A stretch of DNA of 64,000 nucleotides from assembly GCA_002309615.1 (NCBI GenBank), contig DBXT01000037.1:62001-126000 (forward strand). Reading direction: 5' to 3'. A program made the translations under genes and the position numbers. Shown here piece after piece: positions 27,540 through 37,097 of the stretch. The notes under the pieces were generated by a model. The model did no database searches and was not told the origin of the DNA. It saw nothing but the letters and a program-made list of their open reading frames with translations. Position 1 is the first letter of the stretch. Each line of letters begins with the position of its first letter. Origin of the DNA: Bacteroidales bacterium UBA1205 (GTDB taxonomy: Bacteria; Bacteroidota; Bacteroidia; Bacteroidales; WCHB1-69).

Positions 27540-28451
27540 TTATTCTTGAAACTTATGCAAACGAGACGGAACTATCTTCCCCACATTCCACCTTGGAATG
27601 GCAGGATTATTTATAACGGCATCTTCTTGCTTGAACCGAGGGGTCAATACCATATTATCTATAAATTCTATAGTGGAGGATAATTCCAATTCGATAACAG
27701 CGGCTATTTCATGACCATAACCTTGATAACGAAAAGCATAGAACGGATAATTGAATTTTTTAAACCGTTTCACCAAAGCTTTCGATCCGAACATTCCTAT
27801 GTTAAACGCTTGCACTTTGTTGTATGGTACCAATTGATCATCCATACCATGCAGAAAGAAAGTAGGTGCCGGTTGACGAATATAATCCACCTTTCCTTCA
27901 CGAGAGAATATAGCTCCGGCAAAAGATACCACTCCTGCAAAACGGAAGTTTTCCGGTAATATTTGTGATAAAGGCATACGTCTGGACAACATATAATCTG
28001 CTTGCAAAGAAGTGATGGCTCCGGCAGAAGAACCTATTAACACTATTTTGGAGGTATCCACGTTCAACTCTTGCTGATGTTCTATCAAATAATGCACTGC
28101 TGCATATAAATCTTCCACAGCCAACAGTATGGCATGCTCTATAGGTTTAACACTCAAATAACTGATTTTCTTACCTTTCAAACCCAACCTGTAGTCAAAC
28201 GCAACCACCATAAAACCTTGTTCCTGTAAAAGATTGTAATAGTGTTGCAATCGACTATCATTACGGCTACCTGCCATAAATCCTCCGCCGAAAGTATATA
28301 CTATACACGCTTTGGGAGTAGTATTCGGCATATACACATCCATATACAATTTTTGGGTATCCCGCTCAGCAAAAAGATAAGTGGCCGCATTTTGTGCTTT
28401 TGAAATCAAACACAGACTGCATAACAAGCAAACATATATATATTTTCTCAT
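27540..28451 (-). CDS. Exported alpha/beta hydrolase (esterase-like)
   Basis: A 303-residue protein with a signal peptide ending in LISKAQ. The oxyanion-hole motif GGGFMAGS follows YTF, as in hormone-sensitive-lipase and BD-FAE-like esterases. The nucleophile elbow is GSSAGA, the acid lies in HGMDDQLVPY, and the catalytic His in GYGHEIA, so the triad looks complete. It is probably a periplasmic carboxylesterase or feruloyl or acetyl esterase; the substrate cannot be inferred. It is divergently transcribed from ddl. Confidence 0.85.
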   Translation of the reverse strand: MRKYIYVCLLCSLCLISKAQNAATYLFAERDTQKLYMDVYMPNTTPKACIVYTFGGGFMAGSRNDSRLQHYYNLLQEQGFMVVAFDYRLGLKGKKISYLSVKPIEHAILLAVEDLYAAVHYLIEHQQELNVDTSKIVLIGSSAGAITSLQADYMLSRRMPLSQILPENFRFAGVVSFAGAIFSREGKVDYIRQPAPTFFLHGMDDQLVPYNKVQAFNIGMFGSKALVKRFKKFNYPFYAFRYQGYGHEIAAVIELELSSTIEFIDNMVLTPRFKQEDAVINNPAIPRWNVGKIVPSRLHKFQE

Positions 28452-28576
28452 ACATTCCTTTATTTAAACATTCCTTGTTTTAACGCAATAATTAATACAA
28501 TATTTTATAGTTCTTCATAAACTTTAAATTGTTCATTATTTTTTATAATTACATTTTTTATATGTGTTCATTCTAC

Positions 28577-28584
28577 TATTTTTG
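28577..28584 (+). promoter_or_regulatory. -7 promoter element for ddl
   Basis: TATTTTTG followed by CA, 26 bp upstream of the ddl ATG. Confidence 0.55.
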
Positions 28585-28610
28585 CATTATAATTATTCAA
28601 CACAATCACC

Positions 28611-29594
28611 ATGAAAAAGAATATAGCCGTAATAATGGGTGGCAACTCCGGAGAGCATGCCATATCGCTTAAAAGTGGAGCCAATATTGCTCAACAACTC
28701 AATCACGACCTATACAATGTATATCCCATTGTGTTAAAGGGTGCATCATGGAATTACACCAATGAGCAAAATGAGGTGTTTCCTATTGATAAAAATGATT
28801 TTTCATTGCATGTCAATGGTCATCATATCTGTTTTGATTGTGTTTTTATTGCCATTCACGGCAACCCCGGTGAAGATGGTCGTCTGCAAGGATATTTTGA
28901 CATGCTGAACATCCCCTATACGGGTTGCAGCGCCTTAATATCCGCTCTTACATTCAACAAAAACTATTGCAATCGTGTGGTTGCCTCCTATGGAGTACAA
29001 ATAGCACCTTCGGTGCACTTATTAAAAAAAGATCATTTTACCGCAGAAGAAATCATAGCCCGTACAGGGCTTCCCTGCTTTGTCAAACCCTGCAATTCGG
29101 GTTCCAGCGTGGGCATGTCCAAGGTTAATGAGCAAGCGGAACTATTACCTGCCATTAACACCGCCTTCCAACACGATGACCAAGTGCTGATAGAAACTTT
29201 TATCAAAGGAAGGGAAATCACCTGCGGGGTAATGGAATACCAAGGCGAAATTCAAGTGGTGGGCATTACCGAAATAGTCAGCAAAAAAGAATATTTTGAT
29301 TTTGAAGCCAAATACAATCCTGCCTTAGCCAATGAAATCACTCCTGCCCCGATACCGACAGATGTACAAACCAAGTGCGAAAACACTTCCAAACTAATTT
29401 ACAAAGTATTGGATTGTAAAGGCATAGTACGTATAGACTATATTTTCAATTCCCAAGGGCTTTATTTTATAGAAGTAAATACCATACCCGGACAAACCAA
29501 CGAAAGCATAGTTCCTAAACAAGTAAGAATGAAAGAACTGTGCTTTACCGATTTATGCACTTACTTTTTGGAAGAAGCCATCAATCAGCATTAA
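28611..29594 (+). CDS. ddl: D-alanine-D-alanine ligase
   Basis: A 327-residue ATP-grasp enzyme that makes the D-Ala-D-Ala dipeptide for peptidoglycan. The N-terminus has IAVIMGGNSGEHAISLKSG, the ATP-grasp glycine-rich loop is CNSGSSVGMSKV, and the C-terminal metal-binding region contains RIDYIF and EVNTIPGQTNESIVPKQ. The length is standard. Its stop overlaps the stop of the convergent von Willebrand A-like gene in the palindrome TTAA. Confidence 0.95.
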   Translation: MKKNIAVIMGGNSGEHAISLKSGANIAQQLNHDLYNVYPIVLKGASWNYTNEQNEVFPIDKNDFSLHVNGHHICFDCVFIAIHGNPGEDGRLQGYFDMLNIPYTGCSALISALTFNKNYCNRVVASYGVQIAPSVHLLKKDHFTAEEIIARTGLPCFVKPCNSGSSVGMSKVNEQAELLPAINTAFQHDDQVLIETFIKGREITCGVMEYQGEIQVVGITEIVSKKEYFDFEAKYNPALANEITPAPIPTDVQTKCENTSKLIYKVLDCKGIVRIDYIFNSQGLYFIEVNTIPGQTNESIVPKQVRMKELCFTDLCTYFLEEAINQH

Positions 29595-31663
29595 TAGCCT
29601 CCATACCATTTACGCATAAAATATTCCGTTCCCATCAACAATAACAGTATGACGGGCAATAGTATGCTTTGTGCCAGCGGATGCGGGGTGATGTTATAAT
29701 GTGCTACCGATTTGATATCTTCTCTATTTCGTATAGCCTGATACAATTCATTCAATTGTGCATCTGAAAAGCACTCACCGGCATTAAGATGTGCCAAATT
29801 GTTCATCAATTGAAAATCTGCGGTAAGGTTGAGGCTTTCCATATTGATTTCTTGTACGGTGAAATGTCCTGTTTGGCTATATTGTTCATTGTTGAATTGT
29901 GTAGATGCACGCCACTTATAATTGCCTTGCGGCAGTTCCCCAGCTTGTAATCTGTACATTCTGCCATAGCGAGAAAAGGCAAATTGATGCTTTTGGCCTT
30001 CTCCTTGTATTTCCATAATCACCTCCGGTGTATTCACTAATTCATAGTTGGCGTTGTACAATTCGGCATCAAACACCACATCTTCGTTTTCGGCATATAT
30101 TTGCTTACCGCTTACACGGAAAAAGTTTTTATCTTCTTTAACACCTATATATTGAAACACCTTTAATATCAAATCATCAAAATGCGAATGCGTGGCATAT
30201 TGCATATAGTCATACATACGCCAGCGCCACCAGCCGTTGCCTATCATAAAGGCACTGCGTGCCGATGCACCTTGTTGCAATACCAATAACGGATATCGAG
30301 TGTTTACCTTGCCTATTTTTTGATACAGCACCACTTGAGCCTGAGGAGACAACTGATAATTAGCCATAGGAACCGTTACCGGCGATACATTATCCAAAAA
30401 ATCCACCACTTCGGAAGACAATGATATGCCTGAAAAATTTTGATTGACTATAGGATAGGCATCATTTTCTATATTGCGGTTATCCAATATCTGCATTCCC
30501 AATGAAGAAGAGTTAAAAGCATTGTAGATATTCATATAACCTAGTATATACAAACAGGGAATACCTAAATGATTGATTTCGTTAACTATTGTTTTCGACT
30601 TGGCACTTAACGGCAATTGATGCATTACCATGATATCATAATCGGAAACGCGACCGGAAAAATCATCTATTAAAAACGATTCTGTCTCATAAGCATCGCT
30701 GCCGGCAAGGCTCTGTTGAACGGCAGCTACATCCGGATGGGGCGAAGAATACAGTATAGCCGTTTTTTTTCGTTTATCCAACACCTCTATTGCAACTTCC
30801 GCTTTATTGTTGATAACGGTAAGTTCTCCCTCCGCCTCCGTAAGCACTATTTTATAGATATGCAATCCTGATTTCTTAGCTTCAAAAGAAGTTTTTACCC
30901 ATTGGGTAAAACTATTTTTACTATAATGCAAATTTTGCTCCAGCACTTTTTGTCCGTCTTCGTACATGGTAAGCGTGGCTGATTTTCCTGCCAGACCATC
31001 TGCTTTCACCAATATTTCCAACGGGAAAATATTGTTGAGGTATACTTTCTTGTTGTAATTCACCTTAGCAATAAGAGCATCAAGAGCTTGGGTGGTATCG
31101 CCCATACATACGGTGTAAATAGGGGCCGTGATTTTTTTGGCTGCATACAACGGAGAGCCTCCGGCATTGGATATTCCGTCACTCAACAAAATCACCGCAC
31201 CCAAATTACGACGGTAATAACCGGCTTCCAAGGTAGAAAAAAAGGACGACAAATCGGTTTTTTTACCTTGATAATCCACACTATCGCCCTGCTGACAGTT
31301 ATCGGCTATCAAATAGGTATCCACTTGATAATGTTTGCTTAATTTTTGCAACAACGATTGCAGCTCCTTTTGAAATTCGCCATCGTAATAATGCTGCTTG
31401 TCGGCTATAAGTATAGACTGGGTATTGTCTATTCCGACAGCAATAATAGGCTTTTCCAAATTTTTGTGCGTGCTGTTAATAATAGGTTGTAACAATAAGA
31501 AAGCTATTGCACTTACTACCAATCCTCTAAAGACGGAGAGTAAGATTTTTGCACGCCGAGGCATCTCCAGTCTATCCACATGCCAATATACCAATACCGC
31601 ACATGCTATTCCTAAAAGCAGGCACAGCGGAATAAACCATAAAGTATGCTCGGCAGTTATCAT
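29591..31663 (-). CDS. Membrane protein with von Willebrand A-like domain
   Basis: A 690-residue protein with two N-terminal transmembrane helices (about residues 7-27 and 42-62) and one near the C-terminus (about 668-684). Between them is a von Willebrand A-like domain (about residues 70-205) with a DNTQS motif (DxTxS variant of the MIDAS DxSxS) and LLSDGISNAGG. Later segments look like Ig-like and glutamine-amidotransferase-like domains (YDIMVMHQLPLS, about 350). This layout is common in uncharacterised Bacteroidota and Planctomycetes proteins. It begins 3 bp after ileS, so it is likely co-transcribed. Function unknown. Confidence 0.75.
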   Translation of the reverse strand: MITAEHTLWFIPLCLLLGIACAVLVYWHVDRLEMPRRAKILLSVFRGLVVSAIAFLLLQPIINSTHKNLEKPIIAVGIDNTQSILIADKQHYYDGEFQKELQSLLQKLSKHYQVDTYLIADNCQQGDSVDYQGKKTDLSSFFSTLEAGYYRRNLGAVILLSDGISNAGGSPLYAAKKITAPIYTVCMGDTTQALDALIAKVNYNKKVYLNNIFPLEILVKADGLAGKSATLTMYEDGQKVLEQNLHYSKNSFTQWVKTSFEAKKSGLHIYKIVLTEAEGELTVINNKAEVAIEVLDKRKKTAILYSSPHPDVAAVQQSLAGSDAYETESFLIDDFSGRVSDYDIMVMHQLPLSAKSKTIVNEINHLGIPCLYILGYMNIYNAFNSSSLGMQILDNRNIENDAYPIVNQNFSGISLSSEVVDFLDNVSPVTVPMANYQLSPQAQVVLYQKIGKVNTRYPLLVLQQGASARSAFMIGNGWWRWRMYDYMQYATHSHFDDLILKVFQYIGVKEDKNFFRVSGKQIYAENEDVVFDAELYNANYELVNTPEVIMEIQGEGQKHQFAFSRYGRMYRLQAGELPQGNYKWRASTQFNNEQYSQTGHFTVQEINMESLNLTADFQLMNNLAHLNAGECFSDAQLNELYQAIRNREDIKSVAHYNITPHPLAQSILLPVILLLLMGTEYFMRKWYGGY

Positions 31664-31666
31664 AAA

Positions 31667-34600
31667 CTATGCTTTCTTGATAAGCATATCCACCGATATT
31701 CCTTCCACCAATTCCACATTTACCTTGTCGGCATCGGCTATTGATGGTAGCATCTCCAATTTATCGGCAAGTGTTTCGGAACAGATATAATTGCTGAAAC
31801 GATTCAACACGCCCACCAATGCATCATGATGCGAAATCATTACCTGAATTTTATCCATCACATCAAAATTACAATCTTTACGATAATTTTGAATACGATT
31901 CACCAATTCTCGAGCCAAACCTTCTTCTTGCAATTCGGTGGTTACGGTTACATCCAATGCAACGGTGATATTTCCTTCATTGGTAACTACCCATCCCGGA
32001 ATATCTTGGGTGAAAATATCCACATCGGTCAATTGCAAATCCACATTTACACCTTCTACCAATATGCTGTAACTTTGTTTGGATTCCAGCTCGGCAATTT
32101 CTGATTGTGTAAATTGTGAAATTCTAACAGCTATGGATTTCATAATTTTTCCATATTTCGGTCCCAATGTTTTAAAATTAGGCTTGATGGTTTTTACCAA
32201 TATATTGTTATCGGGAGAAAGAAAGTCTATCTCTTTGACATTCACCTCGCTTAGAATCAAACTTTTCACAGCGTTGACTTGCTGTTTAAAATGTTCATTC
32301 TGTGCCGGTATCATTATTTTTGCCAATGGCTGACGCACTCTTAAATTATGACGCTTACGCAAAGAAAGCACCATAGAGGATATTTGGCGTGCCAATTGCA
32401 TTCTTTCTTCCAGATTCTTGTCTATAAGTTCTTCTTTCACTTTCGGAAAATCGGTAAGATGCACGGAAGATACTTGATAGCGACCGGTAACCTTATTCAA
32501 ATCACCAAACATTCTATCGGCAAAGAAAGGAGATATAGGTGCTATCAATTGAGACAATGTTTCCAAGCAGGTATATAATGTTTGGTATGCGGAGATTTTA
32601 TCTTCGCTGTATTCTCCTTTCCAAAAGCGACGACGGCACAAACGCACATACCAATTGCTCAAGCATTCATCTACAAACACCTGTATTGCCCTGCCCGCTT
32701 TGGTAGGTTCATAATCATCATAGGCGGCATCCACTGTTTTGACCAAGGTATTCAATTCTGACAATATCCAACGGTCTATCTCAGGGCGTTTTTCTATACT
32801 GATATCCGCTTCTTGATAAGCAAAACCGTCAATATTGGCATAGAGGGCAAAAAATCCGTAGGTATTGTACAAGGTGCCGAAGAATTTACGACGCACCTCA
32901 TCTATGCCTTCCAAATCAAATTTCAGATTATCCCATGGTTGAGCGTTGGTAATCATATACCAGCGGGTGGCATCCGGACCATATTTTTGTAAAGTATCAA
33001 ACGGATCTACGGCATTACCCAAACGTTTGGACATTTTATTACCGTTTTTATCCAACACCAACCCATTGGAGACTACAGCTTTGTATGCCACACTATCGTC
33101 TATCATGGTAGCTATGGCGTGCAAGGTAAAAAACCAGCCTCTGGTTTGGTCCACTCCCTCTGCAATAAAATCGGCAGGGAAGCAATCTTGAATGCTATTG
33201 AAAGGATAATGTTGCTGAGCGTAAGGCATAGCTCCGCTATCAAACCATACGTCTATCAAATCACTTTCACGTATCATTTTTTTGCCGGAAGGCGACACCA
33301 AAAACACTTGGTCGATATAAGGTCTATGCAAGTCGAAATCATTATAATCAGTTGATTTATAAGGATTCTCTTTCATAAAACCTGCTTGTATGGATTTTTC
33401 TATTTCCTTGCGTAATTCATCCACCGTGCCGATACATATTTCTTCTGTTCCATCCTCGGTACGCCATATAGGCAACGGTGTTCCCCAATAACGGGAGCGT
33501 GAAAGATTCCAATCCACCAAATTTTCCAACCAATTACCGAAGCGTCCGCTTCCGGTGGCTTCAGGTTTCCATTTGATGGTGTTATTCAATGCTATCATTC
33601 TATCTTTCACAGCGGTGGTGCGAATAAACCAACTGTCCAAAGGATAATATAATATCGGTTTATCCGTTCTCCAGCAATGCGGATAATTGTGAGTATGTTT
33701 TTCTATTTTAAAAGCTTTGTCTTGCATTTTTAACATAACACACAAATCCACATCCAAAGTCACATCTTTATCGGTAAGTGTGCTATCATAGGCATTCTTC
33801 ACATATCTTCCTGCATATTCCTCATACAAGGCGACATTGACATTGTTTTTCACAAAATCTTCATCCAAATCGCTCAATACAAAGAATTTACCTGTTTTAT
33901 CCACCATAGGTTGACGTTTACCTTCTTTATCTATCAAAAACAAAGGAGGAACGCCTGCCTGTTTGGCTACTCTATCGTCATCAGCACCGAAAGTAGGGGC
34001 TATGTGCACTATTCCGGTTCCGTCTTCGGTGGTAACATAGTCTCCCAATATCACTCTGAAAGCCCCTTCTCCCGGATTCACCCATGGTATCAATTGTTCA
34101 TAGGTCATTCCCGCCATATCTTTTCCTTTACATTCTGCCAACACCCTATAGGGTATGTTTTTATCGCCTTGATGATAATCTTCCATCGGCAATTCTTCGT
34201 TTTGTTTTGGGAAATGAGCATTTAACAAAGGCTTGGCAAGCACTGCGTACATAGGTTTTCCCGAATATGCATTATAGGTTTGCACCAACACATAGTCTAT
34301 ACCCGGTCCAACTGCCAAAGCAGTGTTGGAAGGCAAAGTCCACGGAGTGGTAGTCCATGCCAGAAAATATAAATTATCTGCTTCCGGCAAAACTTTGCCG
34401 AGAGCGGAACGGGTCCATATTTCATTAATTTTTACTTTGAATTGAGCCACACAGGTGGTATCTTTCACATCCCTATAACAGCCGGGCATATTTAACTCGT
34501 GCGAACTCAAACCCGTGCCTGCTGCCGGTGAATACGGCTGTATGGTATATCCCTTGTACAACCATCCCTTCTTGTATATTTGTGACAGCAGATACCACAA

Positions 34601-35080
34601 AGTTTCGATATATTCGTTTTTAAAAGTGATGTAAGGATGCTCCAAATCCACCCAATATCCCATTTGGCGAGTAAGATTATCCCACATATCCTTATATTTC
34701 ATCACCTCGTTACGACATGCTTTGTTGTATTCGTCTACCGATATTTTTTTGCCTATATCTTCTTTGGTGATACCCAATTTTTTCTCCACGCCCAATTCCA
34801 CAGGCAGACCATGAGTATCCCAACCGGCCTTGCGTTTTACACAATAACCCTTTTGTGTTTTATAACGGCAAAATATATCTTTGATAGTTCGTGCCATTAC
34901 ATGGTGTATACCGGGCTGTCCGTTGGCAGATGGAGGTCCTTCAAAAAAAACAAAATTAGGTTGTCCCTCTCTAAGTTGCATACTTTGCATAAAAGTGTTT
35001 GAACTCTCCCATTCTTTCAACACTTCCGATGCCAACTGCGTAAGATCTAATTTGGTATACTCTGTATAATGCTTACCCAT
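31667..35080 (-). CDS. ileS: Isoleucine-tRNA ligase
   Basis: A 1137-residue class Ia synthetase charging tRNA-Ile. I chose the ATG at 35078-35080 (MGKHYTEYTKLDL) because the upstream in-frame ATG lies beyond the promoter at 35129-35136. The KMSKS loop is NKMSKRLGNAVDPF. The HIGH position reads GIHH in PPSANGQPGIHH, a variant I recall in Bacteroides IleRS. The CP1 editing domain (WTTTPWTLPSNTAL) is present. Length and C-terminal region fit the long, eukaryote-like IleRS type associated with mupirocin tolerance, which is inference. Confidence 0.95.
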   Translation of the reverse strand: MGKHYTEYTKLDLTQLASEVLKEWESSNTFMQSMQLREGQPNFVFFEGPPSANGQPGIHHVMARTIKDIFCRYKTQKGYCVKRKAGWDTHGLPVELGVEKKLGITKEDIGKKISVDEYNKACRNEVMKYKDMWDNLTRQMGYWVDLEHPYITFKNEYIETLWYLLSQIYKKGWLYKGYTIQPYSPAAGTGLSSHELNMPGCYRDVKDTTCVAQFKVKINEIWTRSALGKVLPEADNLYFLAWTTTPWTLPSNTALAVGPGIDYVLVQTYNAYSGKPMYAVLAKPLLNAHFPKQNEELPMEDYHQGDKNIPYRVLAECKGKDMAGMTYEQLIPWVNPGEGAFRVILGDYVTTEDGTGIVHIAPTFGADDDRVAKQAGVPPLFLIDKEGKRQPMVDKTGKFFVLSDLDEDFVKNNVNVALYEEYAGRYVKNAYDSTLTDKDVTLDVDLCVMLKMQDKAFKIEKHTHNYPHCWRTDKPILYYPLDSWFIRTTAVKDRMIALNNTIKWKPEATGSGRFGNWLENLVDWNLSRSRYWGTPLPIWRTEDGTEEICIGTVDELRKEIEKSIQAGFMKENPYKSTDYNDFDLHRPYIDQVFLVSPSGKKMIRESDLIDVWFDSGAMPYAQQHYPFNSIQDCFPADFIAEGVDQTRGWFFTLHAIATMIDDSVAYKAVVSNGLVLDKNGNKMSKRLGNAVDPFDTLQKYGPDATRWYMITNAQPWDNLKFDLEGIDEVRRKFFGTLYNTYGFFALYANIDGFAYQEADISIEKRPEIDRWILSELNTLVKTVDAAYDDYEPTKAGRAIQVFVDECLSNWYVRLCRRRFWKGEYSEDKISAYQTLYTCLETLSQLIAPISPFFADRMFGDLNKVTGRYQVSSVHLTDFPKVKEELIDKNLEERMQLARQISSMVLSLRKRHNLRVRQPLAKIMIPAQNEHFKQQVNAVKSLILSEVNVKEIDFLSPDNNILVKTIKPNFKTLGPKYGKIMKSIAVRISQFTQSEIAELESKQSYSILVEGVNVDLQLTDVDIFTQDIPGWVVTNEGNITVALDVTVTTELQEEGLARELVNRIQNYRKDCNFDVMDKIQVMISHHDALVGVLNRFSNYICSETLADKLEMLPSIADADKVNVELVEGISVDMLIKKA

Positions 35081-35128
35081 ATTTATTGATATAAAATGTA
35101 AAAAAATCGTATTAATTATTAAAACTTG

Positions 35129-35136
35129 CAAAGATA
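35129..35136 (-). promoter_or_regulatory. -7 promoter element for ileS
   Basis: TATCTTTG on the minus strand in the full context A-run, TGC, TAnnTTTG, CA; 49 bp upstream of the chosen ileS ATG. Confidence 0.7.
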
Positions 35137-35300
35137 GCATTTTTTTCAAAAATAGTCATAAGCGGTTAAATCCCTTGTTATTTTATATTTTTCAGCAAGA
35201 TAATAAATGTTGACAGGGAATAAAACATGCTGATATTCCATCACTTTTAGAAAAATCTCATTTCCTTTTTTACATGCGATGATGTGTTATTTTTTTATGT

Positions 35301-35308
35301 TACCTTTG
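35301..35308 (+). promoter_or_regulatory. -7 promoter element for the small lipoprotein gene
   Basis: TACCTTTG followed by CA after a T-run, 25 bp upstream of the ATG at 35333. Confidence 0.6.
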
Positions 35309-35332
35309 CACCATATTAAAAATGCCGCATTG

Positions 35333-35968
35333 ATGAAACGAATATATATATCAATATTTATACTTGCATTAACAGCCTGCCACCACAATTCCCATCGGGT
35401 AGCCCAAGGCCGAACCATTCCTTTTGAACACACAATGCAAGCATACGCAGATTCATCCTACGAATACAGATGTTCTTTGCCCGTTTTCATACAAGCTCCC
35501 GCTTTCAATATGCACATCAACACGCTTGCCAATCGTTACAAAAACCGATTTATCACGCATTTGCATGACACATCCGTCATTGCAGCTGGCTATACGCTGC
35601 CCCGACTGAGCATAAAAGACAGTGTATTTACATCTACCAACCGGATGCTTAGCGTGCAGTTAACCTATATTTCCCATATAGGACGGCAAAGAGTAATTGA
35701 ATGCCAAAGTTTTAATTACAATTGCAAAACACAAACCTTGCTTAATGACAGCGATATTCTGGATTGCCATCAAAAGGAAAAAATTGACCATTTGATAAAA
35801 AAACATTTGCCTGCAGACATGGCTGCCGGCTGTATTCCACAAGACAAATATTCGCTTAACATCAGTCCGCAAGGATTAGTGTTTACCTTTATTTGTACAT
35901 CCGATTCCGCGAACATAGTTCGCGTGCTCATTCCTCATACTGAAACTATCGGGATTAGCAAATTATAA
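35333..35968 (+). CDS. Small lipoprotein, possibly DUF3298/RsiV-like
   Basis: A 211-residue protein starting MKRIYISIF at 35333; upstream in-frame ATGs fall before the promoter or lack a signal. The lipobox is LTAC with Cys16. The segment SVQLTYISHIGRQRVIECQSFNYN followed by TLLNDSDIL resembles the DUF4163/DUF3298 pattern of RsiV-like periplasmic domains. The C-terminal LVFTFICTSDSANIVRVLIPHTE fits the same fold. This match is by eye only. It is monocistronic. Confidence 0.65.
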   Translation: MKRIYISIFILALTACHHNSHRVAQGRTIPFEHTMQAYADSSYEYRCSLPVFIQAPAFNMHINTLANRYKNRFITHLHDTSVIAAGYTLPRLSIKDSVFTSTNRMLSVQLTYISHIGRQRVIECQSFNYNCKTQTLLNDSDILDCHQKEKIDHLIKKHLPADMAAGCIPQDKYSLNISPQGLVFTFICTSDSANIVRVLIPHTETIGISKL

Positions 35969-36045
35969 AAGAATCGGGATTAGCCGGTTGGAGTTATACA
36001 TTAAAATTTGTACCTGTTTTAAGCTATTATCTGATAAAAAAATGG

Positions 36046-36053
36046 TATATTTG
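36046..36053 (+). promoter_or_regulatory. -7 promoter element for the oxidoreductase-lipoprotein-sugar transferase operon
   Basis: TATATTTG in the context A-run, TGG, TAnnTTTG, CA; 23 bp upstream of the ATG at 36077. Confidence 0.65.
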
Positions 36054-36076
36054 CATTTTTATAGGGTAAATATTTT

Positions 36077-37087
36077 ATGGTAAAAATAGGAATTGTCGGA
36101 GTAGGTCATTTAGGAAAGATACACTTAACGTGTCTCAAACAAATACAAGAATTTGAACTGATCGGATTTTATGACACCAATCCTGCAATAATAGCAGACA
36201 TAGAATCGGAATATAACATTCCGCATTTTGACAATTTGGACAGACTGATTTCCCTTTGCGATGCCGTTGACATAGTATCACCCACCATTTATCATCACCA
36301 ATTAGGCATGCAAGCTCTCAAACAAGGCAAGCACATATTTTTGGAAAAACCCATTACCGCTCGCTTGGAAGAAGCACAAGAAATAGTACAATACAGCAAA
36401 CAACATAATTTAAAGGTGCAAGTAGGGCATGTAGAACGTTTTAACGATGCCTATCTTAATGCCAAAAATCATGTAGGCACCCCTTTGTTTATAGAAGCGC
36501 ATCGTTTGGCGGAATTCAATCCCAGAGGGACCGATGTTTCGGTGGTACTAGACCTTATGATACACGACATAGACATTCTTCTGAGCATCATTCCCTACCC
36601 TATTGACAGTATCAGTGCCAGTGGCGTTTCGGTAATAAGCGGGCAGCCCGATATTGCCAATGCCCGTATCAACTTTTCTAACGGAGCGGTAGCCAATCTC
36701 ACTGCCAGCCGTATAGCACTGAAAAAAATGCGTAAGATGAGGTTGTTCCAACCGAATGCATACATTACCATGGATTTTATGCAGAAAAAAACCGATATTA
36801 TGCATTTGCGAGACTACCGGCCGGAAGATGAACAAGATTTTTTACCGTTAATCCTTGATTTAGGAGAGAACAAAGGCAAAAAACGCATTTTTATTGAATC
36901 CCCCAACGATATTCAAGTGAATGCCATTGCAACAGAGCTTTCCTTGTTTGCACAAAGCATACTGAACAATAAGCCCTGCGAAGTGTCTGCCGAAGACGGG
37001 TATAAAGCGTTGCAAGTAGCCTATCGTATTATGGACTGCATGAAAAAACAAGCGGAATTAGCTCAACATAACATGAATATTATATAA
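36077..37087 (+). CDS. Gfo/Idh/MocA family oxidoreductase
   Basis: A 336-residue NAD(P)-dependent enzyme. The N-terminal Rossmann fold shows VKIGIVGVGHLGKIHL and the family EKPIT motif (about residue 93-97). QVGHVERFNDAY and DLMIHDIDILLS give the substrate-domain His residues expected in sugar dehydrogenases. The reaction is probably redox chemistry on a nucleotide or free sugar. It is followed at 10 bp by a lipoprotein gene and then a sugar transferase, consistent with surface polysaccharide synthesis. Confidence 0.9.
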   Translation: MVKIGIVGVGHLGKIHLTCLKQIQEFELIGFYDTNPAIIADIESEYNIPHFDNLDRLISLCDAVDIVSPTIYHHQLGMQALKQGKHIFLEKPITARLEEAQEIVQYSKQHNLKVQVGHVERFNDAYLNAKNHVGTPLFIEAHRLAEFNPRGTDVSVVLDLMIHDIDILLSIIPYPIDSISASGVSVISGQPDIANARINFSNGAVANLTASRIALKKMRKMRLFQPNAYITMDFMQKKTDIMHLRDYRPEDEQDFLPLILDLGENKGKKRIFIESPNDIQVNAIATELSLFAQSILNNKPCEVSAEDGYKALQVAYRIMDCMKKQAELAQHNMNII

Positions 37088-37097
37088 ATATCGCATC

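Noticed and set aside
35081..35149. N-terminal extension of IleRS by 23 codons
   Set aside because: It begins upstream of the probable transcription start and is hydrophobic, unlike IleRS starts.
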